Below, one piece after another: positions 10,366 through 18,794 of a DNA stretch of 37,426 nucleotides (position 1 is its first letter; each line of letters opens with the position of its first letter). The notes below the pieces were generated by a model. That model searched no databases and was not told where the DNA came from. It saw nothing but the letters and a program-made list of their open reading frames with translations. The position numbers were made by a program, and so were the translations under genes. This DNA comes from Sphingomonas sp. GC_Shp_5. Lineage in GTDB: Bacteria > Pseudomonadota > Alphaproteobacteria > Sphingomonadales > Sphingomonadaceae. The DNA lies in contig NZ_JALNUP010000030.1 in NCBI RefSeq assembly GCF_026540855.1, positions 1-37,426 of the forward strand. The letters are read 5' to 3'.

Positions 10366-11432
10366 CGCAGTTTCAACGTCGAGAGGCCGGCAAGCGCCAG
10401 CACCAGGCTGATGATCCAGAAGCGGATCACCACGGTCGGCTCGCTCCAGCCCAGTTGCTCGAAATGATGGTGGATCGGCGCCATGCGGAACACCCTCTTG
10501 CCGGTGCGCTTGTAGAAGAACACCTGGATGATCACCGACAAGGCCTCGACCACGAACAGGCCGCCGATGATCCCGAGCACGATCTCATGGTGCGCGACCA
10601 CCGAGATCGTGCCAAGCGCGCCGCCAAGCGCGAGGCTGCCGGTGTCGCCCATGAACACCGCCGCCGGCGGCGCGTTGAACCACAGGAAGGCGAGTCCCGC
10701 GCCGATCACCGCGCCGCAGAAGATCGCCAGCTCGCCCGCGCCCGGCACGTGCGGAATGCCGAGGTAGGTCGCGAACTTGGCGTTGCCGGCGAGATAGGCG
10801 ATCAGCATGAAGGCGACGCTGGCGATGATCACCGGCATCGTCGCGAGGCCGTCGAGCCCGTCGGTGAGGTTCACCGCATTGCCGAAGGCGACGATCGTGA
10901 ACGCGCCGAAGATCGGGAAGGCATAGCCGAGGTTGAGGTAGACGCCGTCGGTGAAGGGCAGGAACAGGTGCGGCCCGTTCTGGCCCATGATGATCCACGA
11001 GGCGATCCCGGCGATGGCGAACTCCAGCAGCAGCCGCACCCGCCCGGGCACGCCGGCGGTGCTCGCCTTCTTCACCTTGTCGTAATCGTCGAGGAAGCCG
11101 ATCGCGCCAAAGCCGAGGGTCACGAACAGGCATGCCCACACATAGGGGTTGCTGAGGTCCATCCAGATCAGGATCGCCAGCACCATCGAGGTGAGGATCA
11201 TCAGCCCGCCCATCGTCGGCGTGCCACGCTTGGCGAGATGGGTCTGCGGCCCGTCGGCGCGGATCGGCTGACCCTTGCCCTGGCGCACCCGAAGCCAGCC
11301 GATGAACTTGGGGCCGATGATCAGCCCGATCAGCAGCGCGGTCGCCACCGCCGCGCCCGAGCGAAAGGACTGGTAGCGGATGAGGTTTAGCACATGGGGG
11401 AAACCCAGATGCGCGGCGATCCAATATAGCAT
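10362..11432 (-). CDS. mraY: Phospho-N-acetylmuramoyl-pentapeptide transferase MraY
   Basis: Integral membrane enzyme that moves phospho-MurNAc-pentapeptide from UDP onto undecaprenyl phosphate, forming lipid I. It has 356 residues with about ten membrane helices. Catalytic motifs are intact: the [10 protein letters not shown] segment with the DD pair, the [13 protein letters not shown] segment, and the [15 protein letters not shown] histidine loop. The ATG (11430-11432) directly follows the murF TAG stop with no spacer (TAGATG). This is one of the few junctions in the cluster that is adjacent rather than overlapping. Confidence 0.98.
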   Translation of the reverse strand: MLYWIAAHLGFPHVLNLIRYQSFRSGAAVATALLIGLIIGPKFIGWLRVRQGKGQPIRADGPQTHLAKRGTPTMGGLMILTSMVLAILIWMDLSNPYVWACLFVTLGFGAIGFLDDYDKVKKASTAGVPGRVRLLLEFAIAGIASWIIMGQNGPHLFLPFTDGVYLNLGYAFPIFGAFTIVAFGNAVNLTDGLDGLATMPVIIASVAFMLIAYLAGNAKFATYLGIPHVPGAGELAIFCGAVIGAGLAFLWFNAPPAAVFMGDTGSLALGGALGTISVVAHHEIVLGIIGGLFVVEALSVIIQVFFYKRTGKRVFRMAPIHHHFEQLGWSEPTVVIRFWIISLVLALAGLSTLKLR

Positions 11433-12815
11433 CTACGTCGTTCCGCCCTTGAGCCCCGCGATGACGCGCGACAGCCCCACCCCATTCGATCCCTTGACGA
11501 GCACCGCGTCTCCCGGGCCGAGCAGCCCCCGGATCCGGGCCAGCGCCGTCGCAGCATCGGGCACATGGACGACATTGATTCGATGCTCAAGCGTTTCGGC
11601 CAGCGGCGCCATCGCTTCACCGACCAGCACTGCCGTCTCGACGCGCGCGGCGAGGATCGGCTCGGCGAGGCCCGCATGATAATCGGCCGAGGCAGCACCG
11701 AGCTCGCGCATCTCGCCGAGCACCGCGAGGTGCCGGCCCGGCTCGGCGCCGAGCACCGCCAGCGTTGCGCGCATCGACGAGGGATTGGCGTTGTAGCTTT
11801 CGTCGATCACCAGTGCCTCGCCACCGGTGCCCTCGTTCCCGGCAGGCACGGTGAACCGCGCGCCGCGCCCGGCGAGCCCGCCGAGATCGGCGAGCGCCAG
11901 CCCGGCGAGGCCGAGATCGCCGCCCGCGGCGTCTACCGCCGCGATCACCGCCAGCGCGTTGGACACCCAGTGCATCCCCGGCTGCGACAGCGTGAAGGAG
12001 AGCTCGCGCTCGCCCACCCGCGCGGTGACGAACGAGGCCCCGCTCGGCAGCCGCATCGACTCGAGCGCCCGCACGTCGGCGCCCTTGTCGAGCCCGAAGG
12101 TGACGATCCGGCCGGCATGCGGCGTCGCCGCGGCGATCAGCCGGTCGCGATGCGGGCTGTCGAAGGGAACGATCGCGACCCCGCCGGGCTCGAGGCCCTG
12201 GAAGATCTCGCCCTTGGCATCGGCGATCGCGCTCTCGTCGGGAAAGAAGGCCGTATGCGCCGGCGCGATCGCGGTGATGATCGCGATGTGCGGGCGCACC
12301 AGCCGGGTCAGCGCCGCCAGCTCGCCGGCGTGGTTCATCCCCATCTCGAACACGCCAAACCGCGCGGTCCGCGGCATCCGGGCGAGGCTCAGCGGCACGC
12401 CGGTGTGATTGTTGTAGCTCTTGACCGAGCGGTGCACCTCGCCCGGCGCGCCGCGATCGAGCGCCGCGAACAATGCCTCCTTGGCGCTGGTCTTGCCGAC
12501 CGAACCGGTGACGCCGATGATCCGCGCCGTGCTGCGCGCCCGGCTCGCCCGGCCGAGATCGTTGAGCGCCGCAAACGTATCGGCGACGCGGACGTGCGGG
12601 TGCCCGGTGGCGGCGCTGGCGATCGCGCCCGCGGCGCCCTGGGCGAACGCGCCGTCGAGGAAGCGATGGCCATCGGTGCTCTCGCCGGTCAGCGCCACGA
12701 ACAGGTCGCCCGGGCCGACCTCGCGGCTGTCGAAGGCGACCCCGGCGACCGCGAAGTCGGCCGAGGCGTTGCCGTTCGTCGCCGTCGCGATCTCGGCGGC
12801 GGTCCACAAGGTCAT
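11433..12815 (-). CDS. murF: UDP-MurNAc-tripeptide--D-Ala-D-Ala ligase MurF
   Basis: Fourth Mur ligase: attaches the D-Ala-D-Ala made by Ddl to UDP-MurNAc-tripeptide. The chosen ATG at 12813-12815 gives 460 residues beginning MTLWTAAEIA, the usual MurF start. An in-frame upstream extension to 12881 has no family similarity and would overlap murE. The N-terminal FDSREVGPGDLFVAL segment binds the UDP-sugar, and GVTGSVGKTSAKEAL is the P-loop. YNNHTGVPLSLARM and DESYNANPSSMRA are typical MurF segments. A 28-base spacer separates it from murE, with a GGA-containing ribosome site about 9 bases from the ATG. Confidence 0.97.
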   Translation of the reverse strand: MTLWTAAEIATATNGNASADFAVAGVAFDSREVGPGDLFVALTGESTDGHRFLDGAFAQGAAGAIASAATGHPHVRVADTFAALNDLGRASRARSTARIIGVTGSVGKTSAKEALFAALDRGAPGEVHRSVKSYNNHTGVPLSLARMPRTARFGVFEMGMNHAGELAALTRLVRPHIAIITAIAPAHTAFFPDESAIADAKGEIFQGLEPGGVAIVPFDSPHRDRLIAAATPHAGRIVTFGLDKGADVRALESMRLPSGASFVTARVGERELSFTLSQPGMHWVSNALAVIAAVDAAGGDLGLAGLALADLGGLAGRGARFTVPAGNEGTGGEALVIDESYNANPSSMRATLAVLGAEPGRHLAVLGEMRELGAASADYHAGLAEPILAARVETAVLVGEAMAPLAETLEHRINVVHVPDAATALARIRGLLGPGDAVLVKGSNGVGLSRVIAGLKGGTT

Positions 12816-12843
12816 GCGGTAACATCCAGACGGGGGGCTGCGC

Positions 12844-14271
12844 TCACGCCGCATACTCCCGCGCGACCGATACATCGTCAAACGGCAACACCAGATCGCC
12901 GACGATCTGCCCCTGCTCGTGCCCCTTGCCCGCGATCAGCACGATGTCCTCCGGCCCCGCCTCGCCGACCGCCGCCGCGATCGCCGCGCGCCGGTCGCCG
13001 ATCTCGCGGGCGCCGATCGCGCCGGCCAGCACGTCGGCGCGGATCGCCGCGGCATCCTCGCTGCGCGGGTTGTCGTCGGTGACGATCACCACGTCTGCCA
13101 GCGCCACCGCGGCGGCGCCCATCGGCTCGCGTTTGCCCTGGTCGCGGTCGCCGCCGGCGCCGAACGCGACGATCAGCCGCCCGCCGACATGCGGCCGCAG
13201 CGCCGCGATCGCCGCCTCCAGCGCATCGGGGGTGTGGGCATAATCGACATAGACCGGCGCACCGCTGCGCGCGATCGCCGCGCGCTCCAGCCGCCCGCGC
13301 ACCGGCTGCAGCCGCGCGAGATTGGCGATCGTGCCGGCGACATCGCCGCCGGTGGCGATCACCAGCCCGGCCGCGACCAGCGCGTTGGCGGCCTGATAGG
13401 CGCCGATCAGCGGCAGGTTGACGCGATAGCGCTGCCCCTCCGCCTCGATCGTCAGCCCCTGGCCGAGCAGCGTCGGCTCGCGCTCGACCAGCCGCAGCGT
13501 CTGGCCACGCTCGCCGACGGTGAGCAGCCGGTTGCCGCGCTCATGGGCAAGATCGATCACCCTCGGCGAACGCTCGTCGTCCGCCCACACTACAGCGGCG
13601 CCATCCAGGCTCAGCACCTCGGAGAACAGCCGCACCTTGGCGGTGAAATAGGCGGCCATGTCGCCGTGATAGTCGAGATGGTCGCGGCTGAGATTGGTGA
13701 ACCCCGCCGCCGATACCTTGAGCCCTTCGGTACGATATTGCGTCAGCCCGTGGCTCGAGGCCTCGAAGGCGAGATGCGTCACGCCCTCGCGCGCGAGCCC
13801 CGCGACGTTGGAAAGGAAGGTGATGACATCGGGCGTGGTCAACCCGGTGGTGACCTGCTCGTCGGCGGTCGTGACGCCCAGCGTACCGATCGAGGCGGCA
13901 TGATGCCCCGCCATCCGCCACAATTGCCGCGTCATCTCGACGGTCGAGGTCTTGCCGTTGGTCCCGGTAACGGCAACCGCGATCGCCGGGAACGGCGCGA
14001 AATAGGCTGCGGCGAGCTGCGCGAACGTCTCGCGCGGGTTGTCGGCGGGGATCGCCACCGCGCCCTCCACCGCGACGCCCGGCCGCGTCACCACCGCGAT
14101 CGCGCCGGCCCGCACCGCCTCGGCGATATAGTCCTCGCCATTGACCCGCGCGCCCTGAAAGGCACCGAAGATCGTCCCGGGAGCGACCTTGCGATGATCG
14201 ATCGCAAAGCCGGTCACGGTCGCCTGCCCTCCCACGTCGCTGGCGGCGTCGACCAACGCGCCGAGCTTCAT
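12844..14271 (-). CDS. murE: UDP-MurNAc-L-Ala-D-Glu--meso-diaminopimelate ligase MurE
   Basis: Third Mur ligase: adds the diamino acid at position 3 of the stem peptide. The start at 14271 (ATG, with GAGG about 8 bases upstream, inside the ftsI end) gives 475 residues. GTNGKTSTVEM near residues 103-113 is the P-loop. YVDYAHTPDALE and FGAGGDRDQGKREPM belong to the C-terminal part. The motif DDNPRSED is the meso-diaminopimelate recognition signature (DNPR); lysine-adding enzymes carry a different residue pattern, so this cell very likely makes meso-DAP peptidoglycan. The gene starts 10 bases after ftsI ends. Confidence 0.97.
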   Translation of the reverse strand: MKLGALVDAASDVGGQATVTGFAIDHRKVAPGTIFGAFQGARVNGEDYIAEAVRAGAIAVVTRPGVAVEGAVAIPADNPRETFAQLAAAYFAPFPAIAVAVTGTNGKTSTVEMTRQLWRMAGHHAASIGTLGVTTADEQVTTGLTTPDVITFLSNVAGLAREGVTHLAFEASSHGLTQYRTEGLKVSAAGFTNLSRDHLDYHGDMAAYFTAKVRLFSEVLSLDGAAVVWADDERSPRVIDLAHERGNRLLTVGERGQTLRLVEREPTLLGQGLTIEAEGQRYRVNLPLIGAYQAANALVAAGLVIATGGDVAGTIANLARLQPVRGRLERAAIARSGAPVYVDYAHTPDALEAAIAALRPHVGGRLIVAFGAGGDRDQGKREPMGAAAVALADVVIVTDDNPRSEDAAAIRADVLAGAIGAREIGDRRAAIAAAVGEAGPEDIVLIAGKGHEQGQIVGDLVLPFDDVSVAREYAA

Positions 14272-14281
14272 CGCGCCGGCC

Positions 14282-15997
14282 TCAATGGCCGTCCACCGGG
14301 GTTTCGCCGGGCGCCTGCCACAGCAACGGGGTGATGTCGGAGACATCGATGTCGCGCCGGGCATCGGGCACCACGCCCAGCGTCGCGCCGATCCGCGAGA
14401 TGGTCCGGCCGACCACCGGGGCGGCATTCCATGCGGCGGTCTTCCACCCACCCGTCTCCTTGGTACCCTGCGGCGAATCGAGCATCGCCAGCACCACATA
14501 GCGCGGTGCGTCCATCGGGAAAGCCGCGGCAAAGGTCGCGACGTTGCGCGAATGGTCATAGCCGCCCGCCACCGCAGCCTCGGCGGTGCCGGTTTTGCCG
14601 CCGACGCGATAGCCCGGCGCATCGCCCTTGCGGCCGGTGCCGCGCAGCACGATCAGCCGCAGCATCTGCCGCATCCGCGCGCTGGTGCCCTCGCTGATCA
14701 CCCGCCGCCCTTGCGCGGCATGGCCCGGCTCCACCTTCATCAGCGTCGCCGGCCGCCAGATCCCGCCGTTGACCAGCGCGGCATAGGCGCTGGCGAGATG
14801 CAGCGGCGTCACCGCGATGCCATGGCCGTAGGCGGTGGTCATCGTCGTCGTCCGCGCCCAATAGGTCGGCCACAGCGGCCGGCCCTTCTCGCGCAGCTCG
14901 ATATCGGGCTTGGTGTCGAAGCCGAGCTTGCGGAACATCGTCTGCATCCGCTCCGGCCCCACCTCGTCCGCCACCCGCGCGGTGGCGATGTTGGACGAAT
15001 AGATCAGCGTCTCGGGCATGTTCAGCCAGCGCTTGGGGTCGCCGCGCTCGTCGTGAATGGTGAAGCCGCCCACCTTGAGCGGATGAGTCGCGTCGAACCG
15101 GCGCGCGAGCGAGGTGACAACGCCGGTGTCCATCGCCGTCGCCATGGTGATCGGCTTGAAGGTCGATCCCAGCTCGAACACGCTCTGGGTGGTGATGTTG
15201 CGCAGCTCGTTGACGCCGGACTTGCCGACGCGATTGGGGTTGAACGTCGGCAGCGACACCATCGCCAGCACCTCGCCGGTGTGGACGTCGAGCACGATGC
15301 CGCCGCCACCGCGCGCCTGGAAGGTGCCCATCGCGCGGCCGAGCTCGCTTTCCATCGCCGCCTGCACCCGGGTGTCGATCGACAGCGCGATCGGCTTGCC
15401 TGCCTGCGCCGGATCGAGCAACCGCTCGTCGAGCACCCGCTCCATCCCGCTCATGCCGTGGCCATCGGTGGAGAGGAAGCCGAGCGCATGGGCGGCGAGC
15501 GTCGCCTCGGGGTAGAGCCGCTGGGTCTCGCGCGCGAACACGATCGCCGGCTCGCCGATCGCATTGACCTGCTCCACCAGCGCCGGCGAGGCGCGGCGCT
15601 GCAGATAGGCAAAGCTCGCGCTGCGGGTCAGCTGGCCGTAGAACCACGCCTGGTCGCCGCGATCGGGCATCAGCGCAGCGAGCTTGGCGGCGATCTCCAT
15701 CTTGTCGCCGATGATCTTCTTGGGGTGGACCGCGATCGTCCAGGCATCGATCGTCCTCGCGAGCGGCGCGCCGTTGCGATCGACGATATCGCCGCGCGCC
15801 TCCAGCGTCGCCACGCGCTCCTTGGCCTCCTCCCCCGAGAAGGCCGCCAGCATCGCCAGCCGGCCGATCACCACCAGGATCGCCGCCGCGAACAGCAGCA
15901 TCAGCATCATCAGGCGGGTGTGCGACGTCGCCACCAGCGCATGACGCTGAGTGGCGCTACGGCGCTGGGCAATCGGTCGGGCGACGAGCGCGGTCAC
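14282..15997 (-). CDS. ftsI: Septal transpeptidase FtsI (PBP3)
   Basis: Monofunctional class B penicillin-binding protein that cross-links septal peptidoglycan in the periplasm with FtsW. The GTG start (15995-15997) overlaps the ftsL stop as GTGA and gives 571 residues. A basic cytoplasmic N-terminus is followed by one membrane anchor (about residues 28-52). The pedestal domain (ARGDIVDRNGAPLA near 67-80) precedes the transpeptidase domain. Catalytic motifs are intact: STFK with nucleophile Ser278, SSN near 334-336 and KTG near 468-470. The frame stays open upstream through ftsL without any resemblance to FtsI, so the coupled start is preferred. Confidence 0.97.
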   Translation of the reverse strand: MTALVARPIAQRRSATQRHALVATSHTRLMMLMLLFAAAILVVIGRLAMLAAFSGEEAKERVATLEARGDIVDRNGAPLARTIDAWTIAVHPKKIIGDKMEIAAKLAALMPDRGDQAWFYGQLTRSASFAYLQRRASPALVEQVNAIGEPAIVFARETQRLYPEATLAAHALGFLSTDGHGMSGMERVLDERLLDPAQAGKPIALSIDTRVQAAMESELGRAMGTFQARGGGGIVLDVHTGEVLAMVSLPTFNPNRVGKSGVNELRNITTQSVFELGSTFKPITMATAMDTGVVTSLARRFDATHPLKVGGFTIHDERGDPKRWLNMPETLIYSSNIATARVADEVGPERMQTMFRKLGFDTKPDIELREKGRPLWPTYWARTTTMTTAYGHGIAVTPLHLASAYAALVNGGIWRPATLMKVEPGHAAQGRRVISEGTSARMRQMLRLIVLRGTGRKGDAPGYRVGGKTGTAEAAVAGGYDHSRNVATFAAAFPMDAPRYVVLAMLDSPQGTKETGGWKTAAWNAAPVVGRTISRIGATLGVVPDARRDIDVSDITPLLWQAPGETPVDGH

Positions 15998-16617
15998 CGC
16001 AAGCGCCGCTCCGCGCGCGCACCGATGAGGATGTCGCCGAGGGTGGTGTCGGAGAGCAGCTTGTTGTCGAGCATCGCCACCGCCTGCGGGCGCACCTTGG
16101 CGACCGCGGCGGCGCCACGCGCGGCCTCGTTGAGCTTGGCGAGCATCGGCGCGCTCTTCTCCATCGCCACCGCCTTGATCACCGCCGGCTTGGCCTTGGG
16201 CATCGCCGCGGCGACCTGCAGCAGCGCCGGCTGCGGCGCGGCGGTCGGCAGCGGCACGGCGGCCGCGGTCGGCAGCGACGGCACCACCAGCGCTGCGGTC
16301 TGCAGGCCCGCGGGGCCGGTCTGGGTCACGTCGAGGCTGGCGAGGGCCGCCTCGCTGGAGACGAACTGGTCGGCGGTGGGCGACGCCAGCGCCAGCGTCT
16401 CGCCATTCCACTTCTCGAGCTGGACGAGGTTGGCCCGCGTATCGAACTCGGTCTCGAGCGCGCGAATGTCGCGCTGCGCCGAGGCGATCTTGTCGTTGAC
16501 GCCTTCCAGCTTCTTGCGCTCCGCCGCGACCTGCAGCGACACGAGATAGAAGCCGAGCACGATCACGACGCACCCGCCGAACCAGCCCACTCCCCTCAAC
16601 CGATACGCCGCGGTCAT
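15994..16617 (-). CDS. ftsL: FtsL-like septum protein with long Ala/Pro-rich tail
   Basis: Small bitopic divisome protein expected to form a coiled coil with FtsB and to activate FtsWI. Residues 10-28 form a membrane helix. Residues 30-62 form a heptad-like helical stretch ([20 protein letters not shown]), and [19 protein letters not shown] resembles the conserved end of alphaproteobacterial FtsL. At 207 residues it is about twice the usual 90-120. The extra 115 residues are rich in Ala, Pro and Lys and have no recognisable domain. The ATG overlaps the rsmH stop as ATGA, and the gene overlaps ftsI. Identity rests mainly on position and topology because FtsL sequences diverge widely. Confidence 0.88.
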   Translation of the reverse strand: MTAAYRLRGVGWFGGCVVIVLGFYLVSLQVAAERKKLEGVNDKIASAQRDIRALETEFDTRANLVQLEKWNGETLALASPTADQFVSSEAALASLDVTQTGPAGLQTAALVVPSLPTAAAVPLPTAAPQPALLQVAAAMPKAKPAVIKAVAMEKSAPMLAKLNEAARGAAAVAKVRPQAVAMLDNKLLSDTTLGDILIGARAERRLR

Positions 16618-17579
16618 ATGCTCACCTCCGTTGTGCCCCGATGGACCGGGTCCTGATCGGACCAGGCCGGCGCTGCCGTCCGCAGCGCCATCCGTAACGT
16701 CGCCGAGCGGCTGCGCGGGTTGCGCGCCAGCTCGGCCTCGCCGGCGCGCACCGCGCGGCCGACATCCTCGAAACTCGGTGCCGCCGCGGCAATCGCCTGC
16801 GGCAGATGACGGGAACCTGAAGGGGTGTTGCCGGAGCGCTCGCGCAGAAAGCGCTTCACCAGCCGGTCCTCGAGGCTGTGGAAGGTCACCACCGCGAGCC
16901 GCCCGCCGGGCTTCAGCACCCGCTCCGCCGCCGCTAGGCCGTCGGCCAGCTCGCCGAGCTCGCGATTGATGTGGATGCGGATCGCCTGGAAGGTCCGCGT
17001 CGCCGGGTCCTTCTTGTCGTGAGGCTTGTAGCCGAGCGCCTTGCGTACCACCCGGGCGAGCTCCGCGGTCCGCGTCAGCGGCCGCGCCGCGACGATCGCA
17101 CGTGCCACCCGGCGCGACTTGGGCTCGTCACCATAATGATAGATGACGTCGGCGATCTCGGCCTCGTCGGCCTCGTTGAGGAAATCGGCCGCGCTCATCC
17201 CCGCCTGGCTCATCCGCATGTCGAGCGGCCCGTCGGACTGGAACGAGAAGCCGCGCTCGGCCTGGTCGAGCTGCATCGACGACACACCGATATCCATGGT
17301 CACGCCGTCGACCCGCTCGGCCAGCGCGGCTTCCATCCCGGAAAAGTCGCTGTGAACCAGCGTCAGCCCGTCGAGCCCCGCAGCCTCGCCGGCGGCGATC
17401 GCATCGGGATCGCGATCGAATGCGATCACCCGCGCGCCGCACCCGAGCATCGCACGGGTGTAGCCGCCGGCGCCGAACGTCGCGTCGACCATCGTCTCGC
17501 CCGGGGCGGGAGCAAGCGCGGCGAGCACCTCGTCGAGCAGCACGGGGATGTGCGGGGCGCCAGTCTGTTCGGGGCTCAC
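16614..17579 (-). CDS. rsmH: 16S rRNA (cytosine1402-N4)-methyltransferase RsmH
   Basis: SAM-dependent methyltransferase (formerly MraW) that methylates C1402 in the ribosomal P site. The GTG start (17577-17579) overlaps the mraZ stop as GTGA and gives 321 residues. [13 protein letters not shown] near 10-22 and [16 protein letters not shown] near 30-45 (SAM motif I) are typical. [15 protein letters not shown] and [16 protein letters not shown] are the family signatures of the central and C-terminal parts. The position between mraZ and ftsL is canonical. An in-frame upstream ATG would place the start inside mraZ and is not supported. Confidence 0.98.
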   Translation of the reverse strand: MSPEQTGAPHIPVLLDEVLAALAPAPGETMVDATFGAGGYTRAMLGCGARVIAFDRDPDAIAAGEAAGLDGLTLVHSDFSGMEAALAERVDGVTMDIGVSSMQLDQAERGFSFQSDGPLDMRMSQAGMSAADFLNEADEAEIADVIYHYGDEPKSRRVARAIVAARPLTRTAELARVVRKALGYKPHDKKDPATRTFQAIRIHINRELGELADGLAAAERVLKPGGRLAVVTFHSLEDRLVKRFLRERSGNTPSGSRHLPQAIAAAAPSFEDVGRAVRAGEAELARNPRSRSATLRMALRTAAPAWSDQDPVHRGTTEVSI

Positions 17580-18076
17580 AGCGTGATCCCCTTTTCCTGG
17601 CAGTAATAATGGCAAGCCGCGACCATCTGCCGTGAGATGCCGGGGGTGGAGATCAGCGTCTTGGGATCCCAGATCTCGATATAGTCGAGCGTTCCCCAGA
17701 AGAAGGCGTTGCTGCCGATGTTGGCATAGAAGCGCGGGAAGCCCGGCATCACGAATCGGCCGGAGCCGTCGAACGGCACCGCTTCGCCATTGGCACCGCC
17801 GCGCTTGATGTTGTGGTCGATCTTGCCGTCGGCCCCGCGCGACAGCGCAACGCGCTCGTTCAGCTCGCGCTTGAGCTCGGCGAGATAGGCGGGGTCATAG
17901 GCGATCAGGCAGGGCTGATCCTCATGGGTCGCGATGATGACGGTGCCGCCATCCTTGCCATCGGCCCGCGGGCTGTTGTCGGCAAGCGTACCACGGAGCG
18001 CGTTGGGAATGGCCACCCGGCCCTTGTCGTCGACAAGAGCAAGACCATGTCCCTGATAGTCGCCCCTTTCTGCCAC
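17576..18076 (-). CDS. mraZ: Transcriptional regulator MraZ
   Basis: DNA-binding protein of the AbrB/SpoVT fold, known in other bacteria to repress the dcw operon by binding repeated G-rich boxes upstream of its own gene. It has 166 residues with two copies of the swapped-hairpin domain. Each copy carries a DxxGR core: DDKGRVAIP near 16-24 and [11 protein letters not shown] in the second half. The GTG start at 18074-18076 begins the protein [11 protein letters not shown]. It is the first gene of the dcw cluster, preceded by a 293-base non-coding region. The C-terminus ([10 protein letters not shown]) overlaps the rsmH start. Confidence 0.96.
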   Translation of the reverse strand: MAERGDYQGHGLALVDDKGRVAIPNALRGTLADNSPRADGKDGGTVIIATHEDQPCLIAYDPAYLAELKRELNERVALSRGADGKIDHNIKRGGANGEAVPFDGSGRFVMPGFPRFYANIGSNAFFWGTLDYIEIWDPKTLISTPGISRQMVAACHYYCQEKGITL

Positions 18077-18369
18077 GCCCGTCTCACACCCTGGCGCACA
18101 GGATTCCCTCCCGAAAAACGACTGTCGTCGCCTTCCGGCCGCTGCGCAAAACGCAGACGGTGAGACCTGCCCCGCTGTTAACTCGTGTTACCAACGGGCC
18201 CGGGGGGACGCAACGGGATTTTTGGGGAAAGTCGGGGAATTGCACCCGAATCTAGGTTAATAAGGCGGCGGTTGCGCCCGGATCTGGCGATGCGATTGAC
18301 CCGCAACGATTTGGAAAATGGCGGCTTTTTGCCGATGCTGGAGCACCGTCCCGTGATTTCCCCGGAAAA
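18077..18369 (-). promoter_or_regulatory. dcw operon upstream region with evenly spaced G-runs
   Basis: This non-coding 293-base stretch lies between the 90-residue membrane protein gene and mraZ and must carry the main dcw promoter. On the plus strand G-runs occur at 18195 (CGGG), 18201, 18214 (CGGGA), 18223 (TGGGG) and 18233 (CGGGG); the last two are exactly 10 bases apart and resemble a TGGGN-N5-TGGGN pair. MraZ boxes in other bacteria are TGGGN repeats with a 10-base period, usually in the gene's own orientation; these face the other way. No clear -35/-10 pair is visible. The call as a MraZ operator is tentative. Confidence 0.35.
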
Positions 18370-18373
18370 TCAC
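18353..18373. repeat. Inverted repeat at the end of the 90-residue membrane protein gene
   Basis: Seven-base perfect arms GTGATTT (18353-18359) and AAATCAC (18367-18373) flank a seven-base loop. The stop codon of the minus-strand gene lies in one arm. There is no T-run on either side, so it is not a classic intrinsic terminator. It may be a weak 3'-end structure or a binding site. Confidence 0.4.
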
Positions 18374-18642
18374 TGGTTAACCGCCTGGCTGTTGCTGGTT
18401 GACGGCGCGACGCCGAGTTCGGCGAGCGGTTCGCCGGTGCTCGGCGGGCTATTAGAATTGGTTAGCGCGATATTCGCGACCACATTGGCCTGCGCCGATC
18501 CGGCGGTGGCAATCGGCTGCTCGCGCGTCGCCGAGCCGAGGATCGCGGATGCGATAGCGATGAGCAGGACCACCGCAGCGAGGCCGATCATCCCGACCTT
18601 GACCCGCTGCATTGTCTGAGAAGTGTCGCGAACGGCCTTCAT
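18370..18642 (-). CDS. Small single-pass membrane protein, function unknown
   Basis: A 90-residue protein. The cytoplasmic N-terminus (MKAVRDTSQTMQRVK) is followed by one hydrophobic helix (about residues 16-36, VGMIGLAAVVLLIAIASAIL). A polar Ala/Ser/Asn/Pro-rich tail of about 50 residues would lie outside the membrane. The ATG at 18640-18642 has an AGGGG ribosome site 7 bases upstream; an in-frame start further upstream lacks one. It lies between the cysteine synthase gene and mraZ on the same strand, 152 bases after the former. The layout resembles a membrane-anchored divisome accessory, but that is only a thought from position. I do not recognise a family. Confidence 0.7.
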   Translation of the reverse strand: MKAVRDTSQTMQRVKVGMIGLAAVVLLIAIASAILGSATREQPIATAGSAQANVVANIALTNSNSPPSTGEPLAELGVAPSTSNSQAVNQ

Positions 18643-18794
18643 ATTGCCACCCCTATCTAGCGACTCACCACGCGATTGTCGATGCATTGGTGGTTAATCG
18701 CGTCAGGGCGGTGTTCCAGACCGGGAACCTTGCGCAGCAACGGTGGCGATGTCGGGTGACGTCGGTCGCTCACCAACCGCATTTTGTAGAACCG

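Noticed and set aside
14285..16549. A plus-strand open frame of about 754 codons
   Set aside because: It is antisense to ftsI and ftsL, rich in Arg, His, Gly and Asp as expected for a shadow frame in GC-rich DNA, and has no recognisable domain.
18177..18192. A CtrA-like site GTTAACTCGTGTTACC upstream of mraZ
   Set aside because: The spacing and second half-site do not fit TTAA-N7-TTAA, and single half-sites are common by chance.
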